The notes under the pieces: model-generated
What the model saw: the letters and a program-made list of their open reading frames with translations, nothing else
Databases searched by the model: none
Told to the model about the DNA's origin: nothing
In this document: positions 27,684 through 36,745 of the stretch, piece by piece
Layout: each line of letters begins with the position of its first letter
Position numbering within the stretch: position 1 is the first letter of the stretch
DNA from: an uncultured Clostridium sp.
Lineage (GTDB): Bacteria > Bacillota > Clostridia > TANB77 > CAG-508
DNA length: 64,000 nt
Assembly (NCBI GenBank): GCA_900553695.1
Contig: USEM01000002.1
Coordinates: 1 to 64,000, forward strand
Reading direction: 5' to 3'
Translations under genes and position numbers: made by a program

Positions 27684-28028
27684 ATGAAAGAAGATATTGG
27701 GAAAAGAATTTCAGAGCTTCGAAAAAGTATGAATATGAACAAGGAACAGTTCTCAAAATTAATTGGCATTAGTGGACAATATTTAGGCACAGTTGAAGCA
27801 GGTGTTAATGGACTTTCTCTTACATCTTTAATTAGTCTTTGTGAAAAAACAAATACATCTGCAGATTACATATTGTTCGGGAAGAAAAGCATAACAGACG
27901 AGAACATTATAAACGTTTTTGATAAGATAGACAAATCACAAATTGTTCCTGCTTTTGAAGTTTTAGAAAGTATTGCTTTATTTATTAAAGCTTATGAGAC
28001 ACAAAAATTAGAAGAAGATGGTGCTTAG
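27684..28028 (+). CDS. Xre-family HTH regulator
   Basis: This 114-residue protein has an N-terminal HTH_3 domain (IGKRISELRKSMNMNKEQFS; KLIGISGQYLGTVEAG) and a helical C-terminal dimerisation tail. It is divergent from the Spo0A-like gene, with about 150 bp of shared upstream DNA, so it may regulate that promoter. Confidence 0.88.
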   Translation: MKEDIGKRISELRKSMNMNKEQFSKLIGISGQYLGTVEAGVNGLSLTSLISLCEKTNTSADYILFGKKSITDENIINVFDKIDKSQIVPAFEVLESIALFIKAYETQKLEEDGA

Positions 28029-28044
28029 ACCATCTTCTTTTTAT

Positions 28045-29523
28045 CTATAATATTATACAAATTAATCCGCCACTACCTTCATTTACTATTCTTTCTAATG
28101 TCTCTTGTAGCTTTCCTTGTGCGTCTTCTGGCATTCTGTATAGTTTGTTTTGCAAACCTTCATTTACAAGTTCATGTAAGTTCTTGCCAAAAATATTTGA
28201 TTCCCAGATTTTTGTTGGGTCATTTTCAAATTCTGATAATAGATAATTTACCAACTCTTCAGATTGTTTTTCACTTCCTACAATTGGAGATACTTCTGTT
28301 TCTATGTCTGCTCTTATCATATGTATTGATGGTGCTCTTGCTTTTAGTTTAACACCAAATCTTGAGCCTTGTTTTACAATTTCTGGTTCATCTAATATTA
28401 GTTCTTCCATGCTTGGCATTACAATTCCATAGCCCTTTTGTTTTACTTCTTGTAATGCCATTGAGACTTTATCATATTCTTTTTTTACTTTAGATAAGTT
28501 ATCTATTGTTGCAAATAAGTCTGCCTCGTTGTTCATTTGAATTCCTGTCATTTCTGTTAGTACTTTATAGAATAGCATATTGTTTAATGAAATTTCTATT
28601 GTAACTGTTCCTGTTCCTAAATCTACCCTATCAATTGTTGTTTTTACAATTATATCTGTTTTGCTTATTCTTGCAACACTTTCATTTATGGTTTTAATTG
28701 TGCTTACATCTTTAAATGCATCTTTTATTTCTTTAAACAATTCTTGTCTTAGTTCATTGTCATTATCTAAGCCATCTATCCAGCTTGGGAAGTTTATGTT
28801 TATTCTTTCAATTGGGAATTCATATAGTATTTTTCCAAAGATGTTGTTAATATCTTCATTATTTAAGTTTGTGCAATCTGTTGGTATTACTGAAACTCCA
28901 TACTTTTCTTCAAGTTCATTTGCAAGGCTTATAGTTTCGTCTGATGATGGGTTATTTGTGTTTAGCACTATTACAAAAGGTTTATTTAGTTCCTTTAATT
29001 CATTTACTACTCTACTTTCAGCTTCTACATAATCTTCTCTTGGAATTTCTGTTATGCTTCCATCTGTTGTAACCAATATTCCTATTGTTGAATGCTCTTG
29101 TATTACCTTTCTTGTTCCTATTTCTGCCGCTTCTTCAAAAGGAATTTCCTCATCTGACCATGGCGTTTTTACCATTCTTGGTACATCTTCTTCCATATAG
29201 CCAAGTGCATTATTTACCAAGTAGCCTACACAGTCTACAAGCCTTGTTTTTAATTCTAGGTTATCTCCTATTGTTATTTCAATTGCCTCATTTGGAACAA
29301 ATTTTGGCTCTGTTGTCATTATTGTTCTTCCAGCAGCACTTTGTGGAAGCTCATCTCTTGCTCTTTCTCTTTTATAGCTATTTTCAATGTTTGGTATAAC
29401 TAGTAAGTCCATAAAATTCTTAATAAATGTTGATTTTCCTGTTCTTACTGGACCAACAACACCAACATATATATCACCATCTGTCCTTGCTTTAATGTCT
29501 TCATATACTCCCATATTCTCCAT
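28045..29523 (-). CDS. spoIVA: Stage IV sporulation protein A
   Basis: This 492-residue cytoskeletal ATPase forms the basement layer of the spore coat. The N-terminal P-loop is GPVRTGKSTFIKNF, and the sequence ends with the conserved LICIIL membrane-localising tail. Length and ends match the family, found only in endospore formers. It converges with the HTH gene upstream. Confidence 0.97.
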   Translation of the reverse strand: MENMGVYEDIKARTDGDIYVGVVGPVRTGKSTFIKNFMDLLVIPNIENSYKRERARDELPQSAAGRTIMTTEPKFVPNEAIEITIGDNLELKTRLVDCVGYLVNNALGYMEEDVPRMVKTPWSDEEIPFEEAAEIGTRKVIQEHSTIGILVTTDGSITEIPREDYVEAESRVVNELKELNKPFVIVLNTNNPSSDETISLANELEEKYGVSVIPTDCTNLNNEDINNIFGKILYEFPIERININFPSWIDGLDNDNELRQELFKEIKDAFKDVSTIKTINESVARISKTDIIVKTTIDRVDLGTGTVTIEISLNNMLFYKVLTEMTGIQMNNEADLFATIDNLSKVKKEYDKVSMALQEVKQKGYGIVMPSMEELILDEPEIVKQGSRFGVKLKARAPSIHMIRADIETEVSPIVGSEKQSEELVNYLLSEFENDPTKIWESNIFGKNLHELVNEGLQNKLYRMPEDAQGKLQETLERIVNEGSGGLICIIL

Positions 29524-29598
29524 AAAAATAATTACCTCCCATAATTTAACGTTTGTACTAAACTTTAATTAATGTATATTATGGTAAGGTAATTATTA

Positions 29599-29736
29599 TT
29601 ACTGTTTTTTTGAAATTTTAGTTATATTTTCCATCTTTTCTGCCTGCTCTTTTTGCTTTTCTATTGGTAGCCAATGATAGGCTGAGCAGACGAATTCGCC
29701 GTATTTTGTAGTATTTTTCTTCTTTTTCTCTTTCAT
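29599..29736 (-). CDS. Small basic hypothetical protein
   Basis: This 45-residue ORF (MKEKKKKNTTKYGEFVCSAY) starts 8 nt after AGAGGTG. It is Lys-rich with no membrane segment and one Cys. It lies in the gap between spoIVA and lexA on the same strand. Function unknown, and expression is supported only by its ribosome binding site. Confidence 0.5.
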   Translation of the reverse strand: MKEKKKKNTTKYGEFVCSAYHWLPIEKQKEQAEKMENITKISKKQ

Positions 29737-29796
29737 ATGAACACCTCTATAAGTTATATTATTTGTGTTCATATTATTTTATATACATAAAGCTAA

Positions 29797-30450
29797 CTAC
29801 ATTTTTCTAAATACTCCGGCAACTCTTCCTAGTATTTTACAGTCTGGAACTATTATTGGATCCATTGTACTGTTTTCTGGTTGAAGACGTATATGATCTT
29901 TTTCTTTATAAAAAGTTTTTACTGTTGCTTCTTCTCCTATTAATGCAACAACTATTTCCCCATTCATTGCTATATCTTGTTTTTTTACTAATATATAATC
30001 TCCATCTAATATTCCTGCTTCTATCATGCTTTCTCCTCTAACTGTAAGCATGAAGCTTTCGCTGTTTCCAATAAAATCTACTGGAATTGGGAACGTATCT
30101 GTAATATTTTCAACTGCTAAAATTGGTGCTCCTGCTGTTATTTTTCCTATAACTGGTACATCAACTAGCTCTTTTCCGTTATATACTGGTTTTTCTTGTA
30201 TTTTTTCTTGTCCTTCTAAACCACCTTTTAATAGTTTTAAAGTTCTTCCCTTTTGGTCTTCTTTTTTAATATATCCTTTTTTTGCTAGACCTTGAATATA
30301 TGTGTGTACTGTAGCTGTAGAGCTTAAGCCTACTGCTTTTCCTATTTCTCTAACTGATGGTGGATATCCGTTTTCCATAACGGCTTTTTCTATATATTTT
30401 AATATAGCTTTTTCTCTCTTATTTAATTCGTTTGGGTCCTTTTTTCTCAT
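29797..30450 (-). CDS. lexA: SOS repressor LexA
   Basis: This 217-residue repressor has an N-terminal winged HTH (KAILKYIEKAVMENGYPPSV; GLSSTATVHTYIQGL) and a C-terminal S24 domain. The self-cleavage site is the Ala-Gly in GKITAGAPILA. The catalytic Ser lies in RGESMIEAGI and the Lys in EATVKTFY. I did not find a clear Firmicutes SOS box just upstream. Confidence 0.96.
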   Translation of the reverse strand: MRKKDPNELNKREKAILKYIEKAVMENGYPPSVREIGKAVGLSSTATVHTYIQGLAKKGYIKKEDQKGRTLKLLKGGLEGQEKIQEKPVYNGKELVDVPVIGKITAGAPILAVENITDTFPIPVDFIGNSESFMLTVRGESMIEAGILDGDYILVKKQDIAMNGEIVVALIGEEATVKTFYKEKDHIRLQPENSTMDPIIVPDCKILGRVAGVFRKM

Positions 30451-30571
30451 ATGCTATCCTCTCCCTTTAAAAATATTTGCTACTATATTATCACATAAAT
30501 TACTAATTGTCAAACAAAAGTTTTAATTTTTATTGTTTTTTTGTAAATTTTTATTTTTTTATGAATTTGTC

Positions 30572-30600
30572 TTGACAAAATGATTTTTATGTAGTAATAT
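30572..30600 (+). promoter_or_regulatory. Promoter of the antitoxin RNA
   Basis: Consensus -35 TTGACA (30572-30577), 17-bp spacer, -10 TAATAT (30595-30600). Confidence 0.8.
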
Positions 30601-30606
30601 ATATGT

Positions 30607-30677
30607 AGTGTAAGCGAATTATCGTTTATTAAGAAGTCATATTCACAATAGGTATTCCCAATGCCTATTGTTTTTTT
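30607..30677 (+). ncRNA. Candidate antitoxin small RNA of an Fst-like type I module
   Basis: A transcript of about 70 nt is predicted from the promoter at 30572-30600 to a terminator with stem CAATAGGTATT / AATGCCTATTG (646-670) and a T-run. It contains aagaagtcatattcac (30631-30646). The same 16 bases occur at 30808-30823 on this strand, so they are complementary to the start codon and ribosome binding region of the toxin mRNA. The RNA and toxin genes converge, as in the Fst/RNAII arrangement. Confidence 0.7.
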
Positions 30678-30682
30678 ATGCT

Positions 30683-30712
30683 AAAAAAGTAGTAGCTTCC
30701 CACACTACTACT
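30683..30712 (-). terminator. Terminator of the toxin mRNA
   Basis: Stem AGTAGTAG / CTACTACT with a 9-nt loop. Six As on the left give the U-run in the toxin transcript. Confidence 0.75.
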
Positions 30713-30733
30713 CCGATTATGTATGTTTCCACA

Positions 30734-30817
30734 CTAATCTTTTTGGTCATTATCTTTATCTTTGTTTTGTCCCAAAATTAGAACAATTAGGAAAAAGATT
30801 AAATCAAAAGAAGTCAT
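30734..30817 (-). CDS. Fst/Ldr-like small hydrophobic toxin
   Basis: This 27-residue peptide opens MTSFDLIFFLIVLILG (one short membrane helix) and ends in a charged Asp/Lys tail, the general form of Fst-type membrane toxins. It has a strong GGAGGTG. Upstream CACCGCC can pair with GGAGGTG to mask that site, like the 5' helix in fst mRNA. Its start region is complementary to the convergent small RNA. Family membership is by architecture, not by close sequence match. Confidence 0.7.
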   Translation of the reverse strand: MTSFDLIFFLIVLILGQNKDKDNDQKD

Positions 30818-30848
30818 ATTCACCTCCTCTCTGAAAGGCGGTGCTCAT

Positions 30849-30877
30849 ATTATATAATATTATTTTTTCTTTTTCAA
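30849..30877 (-). promoter_or_regulatory. Promoter of the toxin gene
   Basis: On the minus strand, -35 TTGAAA (30877-30872), 17-bp spacer, -10 TATAAT (30854-30849). Confidence 0.78.
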
Positions 30878-30886
30878 GTCTTTTTG

Positions 30887-33800
30887 TCAATTTTTTGCAA
30901 GTTTCATTGAAAGTAGTTTACTTATTCCACTTTCTTCCATTGTTATTCCATATACTGTGTCTGCTGCTTCCATTGTTCCTTTTCTGTGTGTTATTACTAA
31001 AAATTGTGTTTGTGAAGTGAATTTCTTTAAGTATTCTGCAAATCTATATACGTTTACATCATCTAATGCTGCTTCTATTTCATCTAGTACACAGAATGGT
31101 GCTGGGTTTATTTTTAATATTGCAAAAAGTAGTGCTATTGCTGTAAATGCTCTTTCTCCTCCTGATAATAAGCTCATGTTTTGAAGTTTCTTTCCTGGTG
31201 GTTGAACTTCTATTTCTATTCCGCAGTTTAGTATGTCATTTTCATCTGTTAATTTTAATTCTGCCTTTCCTCCACCAAATAGTTCTTGGAATACTTCTCC
31301 AAAGTTTTTATTTATTACTTTGAATTGTGTTTCAAATTGTTCCTTCATTATTTTTGTCATGTCTTGTATTATTTTTTTTAGTTTACTGCTTGCATTTTCT
31401 AGGTCTAAACGTTGTTCACACATATAGTCGTATCTTTCTTTTGTTTGTTTGTATTCCTCTATTGAGTCTATATTGATACTGCCAAGATTTTTAATTTCAT
31501 CTCTTAAACCTTTTACTTGTTTTGTTGTTTCTGCAATATTATTTGGTTTTTTATACTCTCCTGCTGTGTTTGGTGTTATTTCATAGTCTTCCCACATTTT
31601 GTTTATTATTTGCTCAAGTTCAACATCTATTTTAGATTTTTTAACTTCTAATTTATTTGCTTGATTTTTTATTTCTTCTATTATGCTATATTTTTCTTCT
31701 ATTTCGTTTTCAGTTTTTGTTATGGCATTATTTTTATTTATCTTTTCTTGTTTTAATTTTTCTACTGTATCTGAACTTGTGCTTACTTCTAATTTGATTT
31801 GTTCTATTTGCTTTTTATATTCTTCTATTGCATTTGCAAGTAGCTCATTCTCTTTTAAACATGATTCACTTTGTGCTTTTTTGCTTGCTATTTTGCTTAC
31901 ATTTCCTTCTATTTCTGCATCTATTCTTGCAAGTATCTCTTCTAATGAGTTATTGCTTTCATCGAATGAACTTACTGATATTTTTAAGTTTGTTATATCA
32001 AAGTTTAAATCATCTATGTATTTCTGATTTTCTTTATTCTTCTCTGCAAAGCATTGAATTTCTTGATTTAAGCTGTTTGTTTCTTCTTCTAAGTTTAATG
32101 AATTTTGTTTTATTTCTGCTTTTTCTGTTTCGTTACTTTCTATAGTTTTTTCTATTTCTGCTGTTTCATTCTTTAACTTTTGTAGCTTTGCTTCTAAGCT
32201 TGATATTGCTTCTTCTAGTGTTTCTATTCTTTGCTTTTCTGTTGCATATTCTATTTCTATTTCTTGGCTTGTTTGTTCTATATTTGTAACTTCCTCAAGT
32301 AGGTCTTCTATTGATGTTTCATATTCTTCTTTTTCATTAGCGATTTTTTCAATTTCTTTATTAATTTTTTCAATTTCTTTTTCTAATTCTTTTATTTGAT
32401 TTGTTCTTCCTATTATACTTGTTGTTTTTTGTGTTGTTGAACCACCAGATATTGCTCCACTTGGGTTAATTATATCTCCTTTTAGTGTAACTATTTTAAA
32501 GCTGTAGTTGTTTTGTCTTGCAAGTACTATTGCTGTATCCATGTCTTCTACAATTACTGTTCTTCCAAGTAAGTTTGCTACAATACCTTCATACTTTTTA
32601 TCTGTTTGTATTAGTTTTGCTGCAATGCCTATTACTCCTTGTTTTCCATTTGTTACAAGTCTATCTATTGTTTTTCCTTTTACTGATGAAATTGGTAAGA
32701 ATGCTGCTCTTCCTAAGCTGTTTTGTCTTAAATATTCTATTAATTTTTTTGCATCTTCTTCTGTTTCTGTAACTATGTTTTGCAAAGTTTGACCTAGCAC
32801 CATTTCAATTGCTGTTTGATATTCTTCCGGAACTGTTATAAGATTTGCTAAAACTCCTTTAACACCTTTGTTTAGTTTTGCATCTTTTTCACACTCTAAA
32901 AGTATTGATTTTACTGCTCTTGAGTAGCCTTCTTTTTCCTTTTCCATTTCGCTTAAGAATTTTTGTTTTGAATCTTTTATTCTTAGTTCTGTTGTTAGCT
33001 TATTTATTTTGTTTTTATATTCTTCTATTTTTGATGTTGCCGCTTCACGTTTTTCCTTTATTTCCTCTAATCTATTTTTACATTCACTTCTTCTTAGTTC
33101 TTTTTCATTAAATGTTTTTAGAAGGTCAGATTTTATCATTCTTTTTTCATCTAATTTTGATATTGTATCTTGTATTTCTGTTTTTACTGTTCTTTCACGT
33201 TTACTTAAGTTTTCATTGTTTATTTCTATTGTATTTATTTTTTCTCTATTTTCATATTTTACTTCTGTGTTTTCTTCAACCTTTTTCTTTTTTTCTTCAA
33301 TTTTCTTTTCTTCTTCTGTAAGTTTGCTTGAAATCTCATTTAGTTTTGCTTCTTTTTCTTCTAGTTCCTTTGCAAATTTTTCTCTGTTTGCCATTAAATT
33401 ATCTTTTTTGCTTGTTCTATTTTCCTTTTCTTCTTGTATTTCTTTGTTTCTAGTTTCTAATTCTTCTATCTCTTTTAAATATGTTTCGCGGTTTTGAAGG
33501 TTGTTTGCCATTCTTTCATTTTGAACATTTATTTCAGAATTTATCTGTTCTATTTTCTTTTCACTTTCAAAACCTAAGTTTTGTGTTTCTTCAATTTTTG
33601 CAATTACTTCTTCCAATTCGTTTCTAAGATTTTCTTTTAAATTTTGAAGCACAGAAAGCCTGCTCTCTTCATCTGTTTTTTGAGAGTTTATTACATCTAT
33701 ATCTTTCATTAATTCTTCAAGCTTTGTTTTGTATGTGTCAATATTATATAGGAATAGCCCTATTTCTATTGATTTTAGTTCTTCTCTTAAACTTAAATAT

Positions 33801-34441
33801 TTCTTTGCTTTTTCTGATTGATTTTTTAGTGGTTCAATATTTGCTTCAATTTCTGATAAAATATCATTAATTCTAAGTAAGTTTAGTTTTGTTTGTTCTA
33901 GCTTTTTCTCTGCCTCATTCTTTCTTGCTCTGTATTTTACAATACCTGCAGCTTCTTCAAATATGTTTCTTCTATCTTCAGATTTGTTGCTTAAAATTTC
34001 ATCTATCTTACCTTGCCCAATTATTGAATATCCATCTTTACCAATACCTGTATCCATAAATAGCTCTAGTACATCTTTTAATCTGCATGGTGTTTTGTTT
34101 ATAAAGTATCCACTTTCCCCGTTTCTAAAAATTCTTCTTGTAACAACCACTTCACCAAATTCAATAGGAAGTTTTCCATCTGAATTATCTATAACTATAG
34201 AAGCTTCTGCAAAACCTAAAGACTTTCTACTTTGTGTTCCTGCAAAAATAATGTCCTCAGATTTGCTACCTCTTAAAGACTTCATACTTTGCTCTCCAAG
34301 AACCCATCTAATACTATCTGAAATATTACTTTTACCAGATCCATTTGGTCCAATAACTGTGGTAATACCAGGCATAAATTCTAATACTGTTTTATCTGCA
34401 AAAGACTTAAACCCTTGCAATTCTAATCTCTTTAAATACAT
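30887..34441 (-). CDS. smc: Chromosome segregation protein SMC
   Basis: This 1184-residue condensin ATPase has Walker A GPNGSGKSNISD at the N-terminus, long coiled coils, a hinge near residues 515-660 (LANLITVPEEYQTAIEMVLG; GGSTTQ), and at the C-terminus the signature LLSGGERAF and Walker B CVLDEIEAALDD. It folds into a hairpin that tethers DNA. It is the normal size. ftsY, its usual Firmicutes neighbour, is about 8 kb away. Confidence 0.97.
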   Translation of the reverse strand: MYLKRLELQGFKSFADKTVLEFMPGITTVIGPNGSGKSNISDSIRWVLGEQSMKSLRGSKSEDIIFAGTQSRKSLGFAEASIVIDNSDGKLPIEFGEVVVTRRIFRNGESGYFINKTPCRLKDVLELFMDTGIGKDGYSIIGQGKIDEILSNKSEDRRNIFEEAAGIVKYRARKNEAEKKLEQTKLNLLRINDILSEIEANIEPLKNQSEKAKKYLSLREELKSIEIGLFLYNIDTYKTKLEELMKDIDVINSQKTDEESRLSVLQNLKENLRNELEEVIAKIEETQNLGFESEKKIEQINSEINVQNERMANNLQNRETYLKEIEELETRNKEIQEEKENRTSKKDNLMANREKFAKELEEKEAKLNEISSKLTEEEKKIEEKKKKVEENTEVKYENREKINTIEINNENLSKRERTVKTEIQDTISKLDEKRMIKSDLLKTFNEKELRRSECKNRLEEIKEKREAATSKIEEYKNKINKLTTELRIKDSKQKFLSEMEKEKEGYSRAVKSILLECEKDAKLNKGVKGVLANLITVPEEYQTAIEMVLGQTLQNIVTETEEDAKKLIEYLRQNSLGRAAFLPISSVKGKTIDRLVTNGKQGVIGIAAKLIQTDKKYEGIVANLLGRTVIVEDMDTAIVLARQNNYSFKIVTLKGDIINPSGAISGGSTTQKTTSIIGRTNQIKELEKEIEKINKEIEKIANEKEEYETSIEDLLEEVTNIEQTSQEIEIEYATEKQRIETLEEAISSLEAKLQKLKNETAEIEKTIESNETEKAEIKQNSLNLEEETNSLNQEIQCFAEKNKENQKYIDDLNFDITNLKISVSSFDESNNSLEEILARIDAEIEGNVSKIASKKAQSESCLKENELLANAIEEYKKQIEQIKLEVSTSSDTVEKLKQEKINKNNAITKTENEIEEKYSIIEEIKNQANKLEVKKSKIDVELEQIINKMWEDYEITPNTAGEYKKPNNIAETTKQVKGLRDEIKNLGSINIDSIEEYKQTKERYDYMCEQRLDLENASSKLKKIIQDMTKIMKEQFETQFKVINKNFGEVFQELFGGGKAELKLTDENDILNCGIEIEVQPPGKKLQNMSLLSGGERAFTAIALLFAILKINPAPFCVLDEIEAALDDVNVYRFAEYLKKFTSQTQFLVITHRKGTMEAADTVYGITMEESGISKLLSMKLAKN

Positions 34442-34523
34442 CTAAAAATCCCCTTTTCTCTCGATTTTAATATAATATATCAAAAGTCGAAAATAGTCAA
34501 GAAAAAGGGACAAAACTATAAAA

Positions 34524-34551
34524 AAATCCACGAAGAATTCTTCGTGGATTT
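34524..34551 (-). terminator. Terminator of orphan cassette 3
   Basis: Perfect stem AAATCCACGAAG / CTTCGTGGATTT with loop AATT, and A-run on the left flank. Confidence 0.85.
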
Positions 34552-34564
34552 GCCGAGAAAATGT

Positions 34565-34879
34565 TTACTTCTTGATGTTGATTGAAATGCAGCCTCTGTC
34601 ATCTCTTTCAAAGACATAGCCCTTTTCTTCTGCTTCTGCCTGTGCTTGTGAATGTAACGAAAATACATGGTCTCCCTTTTTATCATAAAGATAGATTGGG
34701 AAACTGAATTCGCTATTCACATACTTGTTGATGGCTTTGAAAATCTGCTCTTTGGTCTCTCCATAGTCCGGAATGTCACGGAACTTCCGGTCACGAAATT
34801 CCTTAGCTTCTTCTACTGACAGAATTTCCTGAAACTTTTTGGGAATTTGCTGGTCTTCTTTCTTAGTGTTTTTAAACAT
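34565..34879 (-). CDS. Orphan gene cassette 3, hypothetical protein with one in-frame CGG
   Basis: This predicted 104-residue charged protein (KKEDQQIPKKFQEILSVEEA) ends in a small beta domain (PIYLYDKKGDHVFSLHSQAQ; RGCISINIKK). Codon use (GTC, CGT, CCG, TTC) differs from the host genes. It is monocistronic with its own promoter and terminator. Codon 31 is CGG (34789-34787) in CGT GAC CGG AAG. A +1 shift would bring a stop within about 25 codons. No family is recognised. Confidence 0.55.
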   Translation of the reverse strand: MFKNTKKEDQQIPKKFQEILSVEEAKEFRDRKFRDIPDYGETKEQIFKAINKYVNSEFSFPIYLYDKKGDHVFSLHSQAQAEAEEKGYVFERDDRGCISINIKK

Positions 34880-34932
34880 ATCATTTTCCCCTTTATATTT
34901 TTATTTACATGCTAAATGCATGCAACTTGATT

Positions 34933-34961
34933 ATTATAACATGTTTACATAATTCCCGCAA
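34933..34961 (-). promoter_or_regulatory. Promoter of orphan cassette 3
   Basis: On the minus strand, -35 TTGCGG, 17-bp spacer and -10 TATAAT (34938-34933). Confidence 0.6.
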
Positions 34962-35108
34962 GTGTTTTTTTAAAACTTTTTTCATTTTATTAATAATTTC
35001 TTAATTTCTGCATATCATATTTTTACTGCTAGTAAATATTTACTTTTGTGTTTCTGTAATTTTCTAGTTTGTAATGCTATATTCAAAACGAATAAGGAGG
35101 AATAATAT

Positions 35109-35432
35109 ATGAAACTTAATTATAGTATTATAGGTATGAGATTAAAGCAAGCAAGGCTTGATAAAAAAATAACACAAGAAAAATTAGCTGAAATGCTTGA
35201 TGTTTCAGTTGCTTACATTAGTAGAGTTGAATGTGGCTCTACAGAAATTAATATGAAAAGACTAGCAGAAATATGTGGCTTATTAGATGTTTCCTTAAGT
35301 TATGTACTTGAGGATATTTCACCTACTTCTTCTGCTTATTTAAATACAGCATTTACGGATTTACTAAAAAATTGTCCACCAGAAAAAATTGATTTGATTT
35401 ATAAAATTGCAAAAATAATTGTAGAAAATTAA
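35109..35432 (+). CDS. Xre-family HTH regulator
   Basis: This 107-residue protein has a classic HTH_3 domain (IGMRLKQARLDKKITQEKLA; MLDVSVAYISRVECGSTEI) and a helical tail of about 30 residues. AAGGAGG precedes the ATG. It stands alone between orphan cassette 3 (divergent) and the structured RNA region. Confidence 0.9.
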   Translation: MKLNYSIIGMRLKQARLDKKITQEKLAEMLDVSVAYISRVECGSTEINMKRLAEICGLLDVSLSYVLEDISPTSSAYLNTAFTDLLKNCPPEKIDLIYKIAKIIVEN

Positions 35433-35470
35433 ATTTATTATCTGGTTAAATTATTTAAGAATACTAAGTA

Positions 35471-35609
35471 GCCCAACGCAGGGGTTATATATTTTTTTCG
35501 AAAGAAAAGAATCGAAGAGCCAACGGCTTCACTCGTGACCCTCGTAGCCATTTCGATTTTTTCTTGAGAACAAAACATATATAACCTAAGGCGAGATTGG
35601 GCGGTTTTT
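35471..35609. ncRNA. Candidate structured RNA or palindromic element
   Basis: About 135 nt fold into a long rod. GCCCAA (471-476) pairs with TTGGGC (597-602), CGC with GCG (591-593), GGTTATATAT (483-492) with ATATATAACC (577-586) and AATCGAA (510-516) with TTCGATT (552-558), with a GC-richer apical part. On the plus strand it ends in GGCGGTTTTT, like a terminator. The rod shape recalls 6S RNA, but I cannot confirm that. It could instead be a dispersed palindromic repeat. Confidence 0.45.
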
Positions 35610-35722
35610 CATATGTAAACTAAATTACAATTAATTTTATGTAAATTTTGCCAATTCTCTTCCTTTTTTATGCTTTTTATAGTATAATGGTTAAGGAAGA
35701 GATTTTTTAGGAGGTAAAATTT

Positions 35723-36622
35723 ATGCAAATAGTTTTATTAATAATTTTATTACTATTATTATTTATAGCAATTAAGTCTATTAAAATCGTAAGACAAGCT
35801 GAAGTTTACATTATTGAAAGATTAGGTAGATTTCATAAAATAGCAGATGCAGGACTTACAATTATTATTCCTTTTGTTGACCACGTTCGTAGTGTTGTAA
35901 GTTTAAAAGAACAAACTCTTGATGTTCCACCTCAAGGAGTTATTACAGAAGATAATGTTACAATGACAATAGATACTGTTGTGTTCTATCAAATAACAGA
36001 TCCAGCTAAGGCAGTATATGAAATTCAATCTTTAAGAAGAGGTATTGAATACTTAGCTATTACAACTATTCGTGATATTGTTGGTAAAATGGATTTAGAC
36101 TCAACATTTAGTTCTCGTGATTTAATAAATAACCAATTAAGAGTATTATTAAATGAAGCGACTAGTAAATGGGGTTGTAAAGTAAATCGTGTTGAAGTTA
36201 AAGATATTACACCTCCTGCAGACATTCGTGATGCAATGGAAAAACAAATGAATGCAGAGAGAAATAAAAGAGCTGCAATTTTACAAGCTGAAGGTGAAAA
36301 ACAAGCTGCTATAACACTTGCAGAAGGTCAAAAACAAGCTGCTATATTACAAGCTGAAGCTGATAAAGAAGCTCAAATAAGAAGAGCTGCCGGTGAAGCT
36401 GAAGCAATTCGTGAAGTTGCTGTTGCAAAAGCTCAAGAAATTCAAATGATTTATGAATCAATTAAGAAATCTAACCCAGATGATAAATTAATTCAATTAA
36501 AATCATTAGAAGCTTTACAAGAAATTGCAAAAGGAGATGCTAACAAAGTATTTATTCCTTTCGAAGCAACAAATGCTTTATCTAGCCTAGGAGCTTTAAA
36601 AGAAGTTGTTAAAGATAAATAA
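35723..36622 (+). CDS. SPFH/band 7 (stomatin/QmcA-like) membrane scaffold protein
   Basis: This 299-residue protein has an N-terminal membrane helix (about 2-19), the band 7 domain (RQAEVYIIERLGRFHKIAD; VVSLKEQTLDVPPQGVITED) and a coiled coil with repeated AEGEKQAAI / AEGQKQAAI / AEADKEA units (about 193-235). These proteins organise membrane microdomains. It has its own -10 (TATAAT, 35683-35688) and a terminator. Confidence 0.92.
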   Translation: MQIVLLIILLLLLFIAIKSIKIVRQAEVYIIERLGRFHKIADAGLTIIIPFVDHVRSVVSLKEQTLDVPPQGVITEDNVTMTIDTVVFYQITDPAKAVYEIQSLRRGIEYLAITTIRDIVGKMDLDSTFSSRDLINNQLRVLLNEATSKWGCKVNRVEVKDITPPADIRDAMEKQMNAERNKRAAILQAEGEKQAAITLAEGQKQAAILQAEADKEAQIRRAAGEAEAIREVAVAKAQEIQMIYESIKKSNPDDKLIQLKSLEALQEIAKGDANKVFIPFEATNALSSLGALKEVVKDK

Positions 36623-36630
36623 TTCATTTC

Positions 36631-36660
36631 AGATGTGCTAAAATTAAGCACATCTTTTTT
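36631..36660 (+). terminator. Terminator of the SPFH gene
   Basis: Stem AGATGTGCT / AGCACATCT followed by TTTTTT. Confidence 0.85.
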
Positions 36661-36745
36661 TATTTTTGCCTCGATTTTCATTGACAAAACTCCCCTTTTG
36701 TTATATTATCTATTCATAATTAATTTAAATTTTTAGGAGGTTTTT

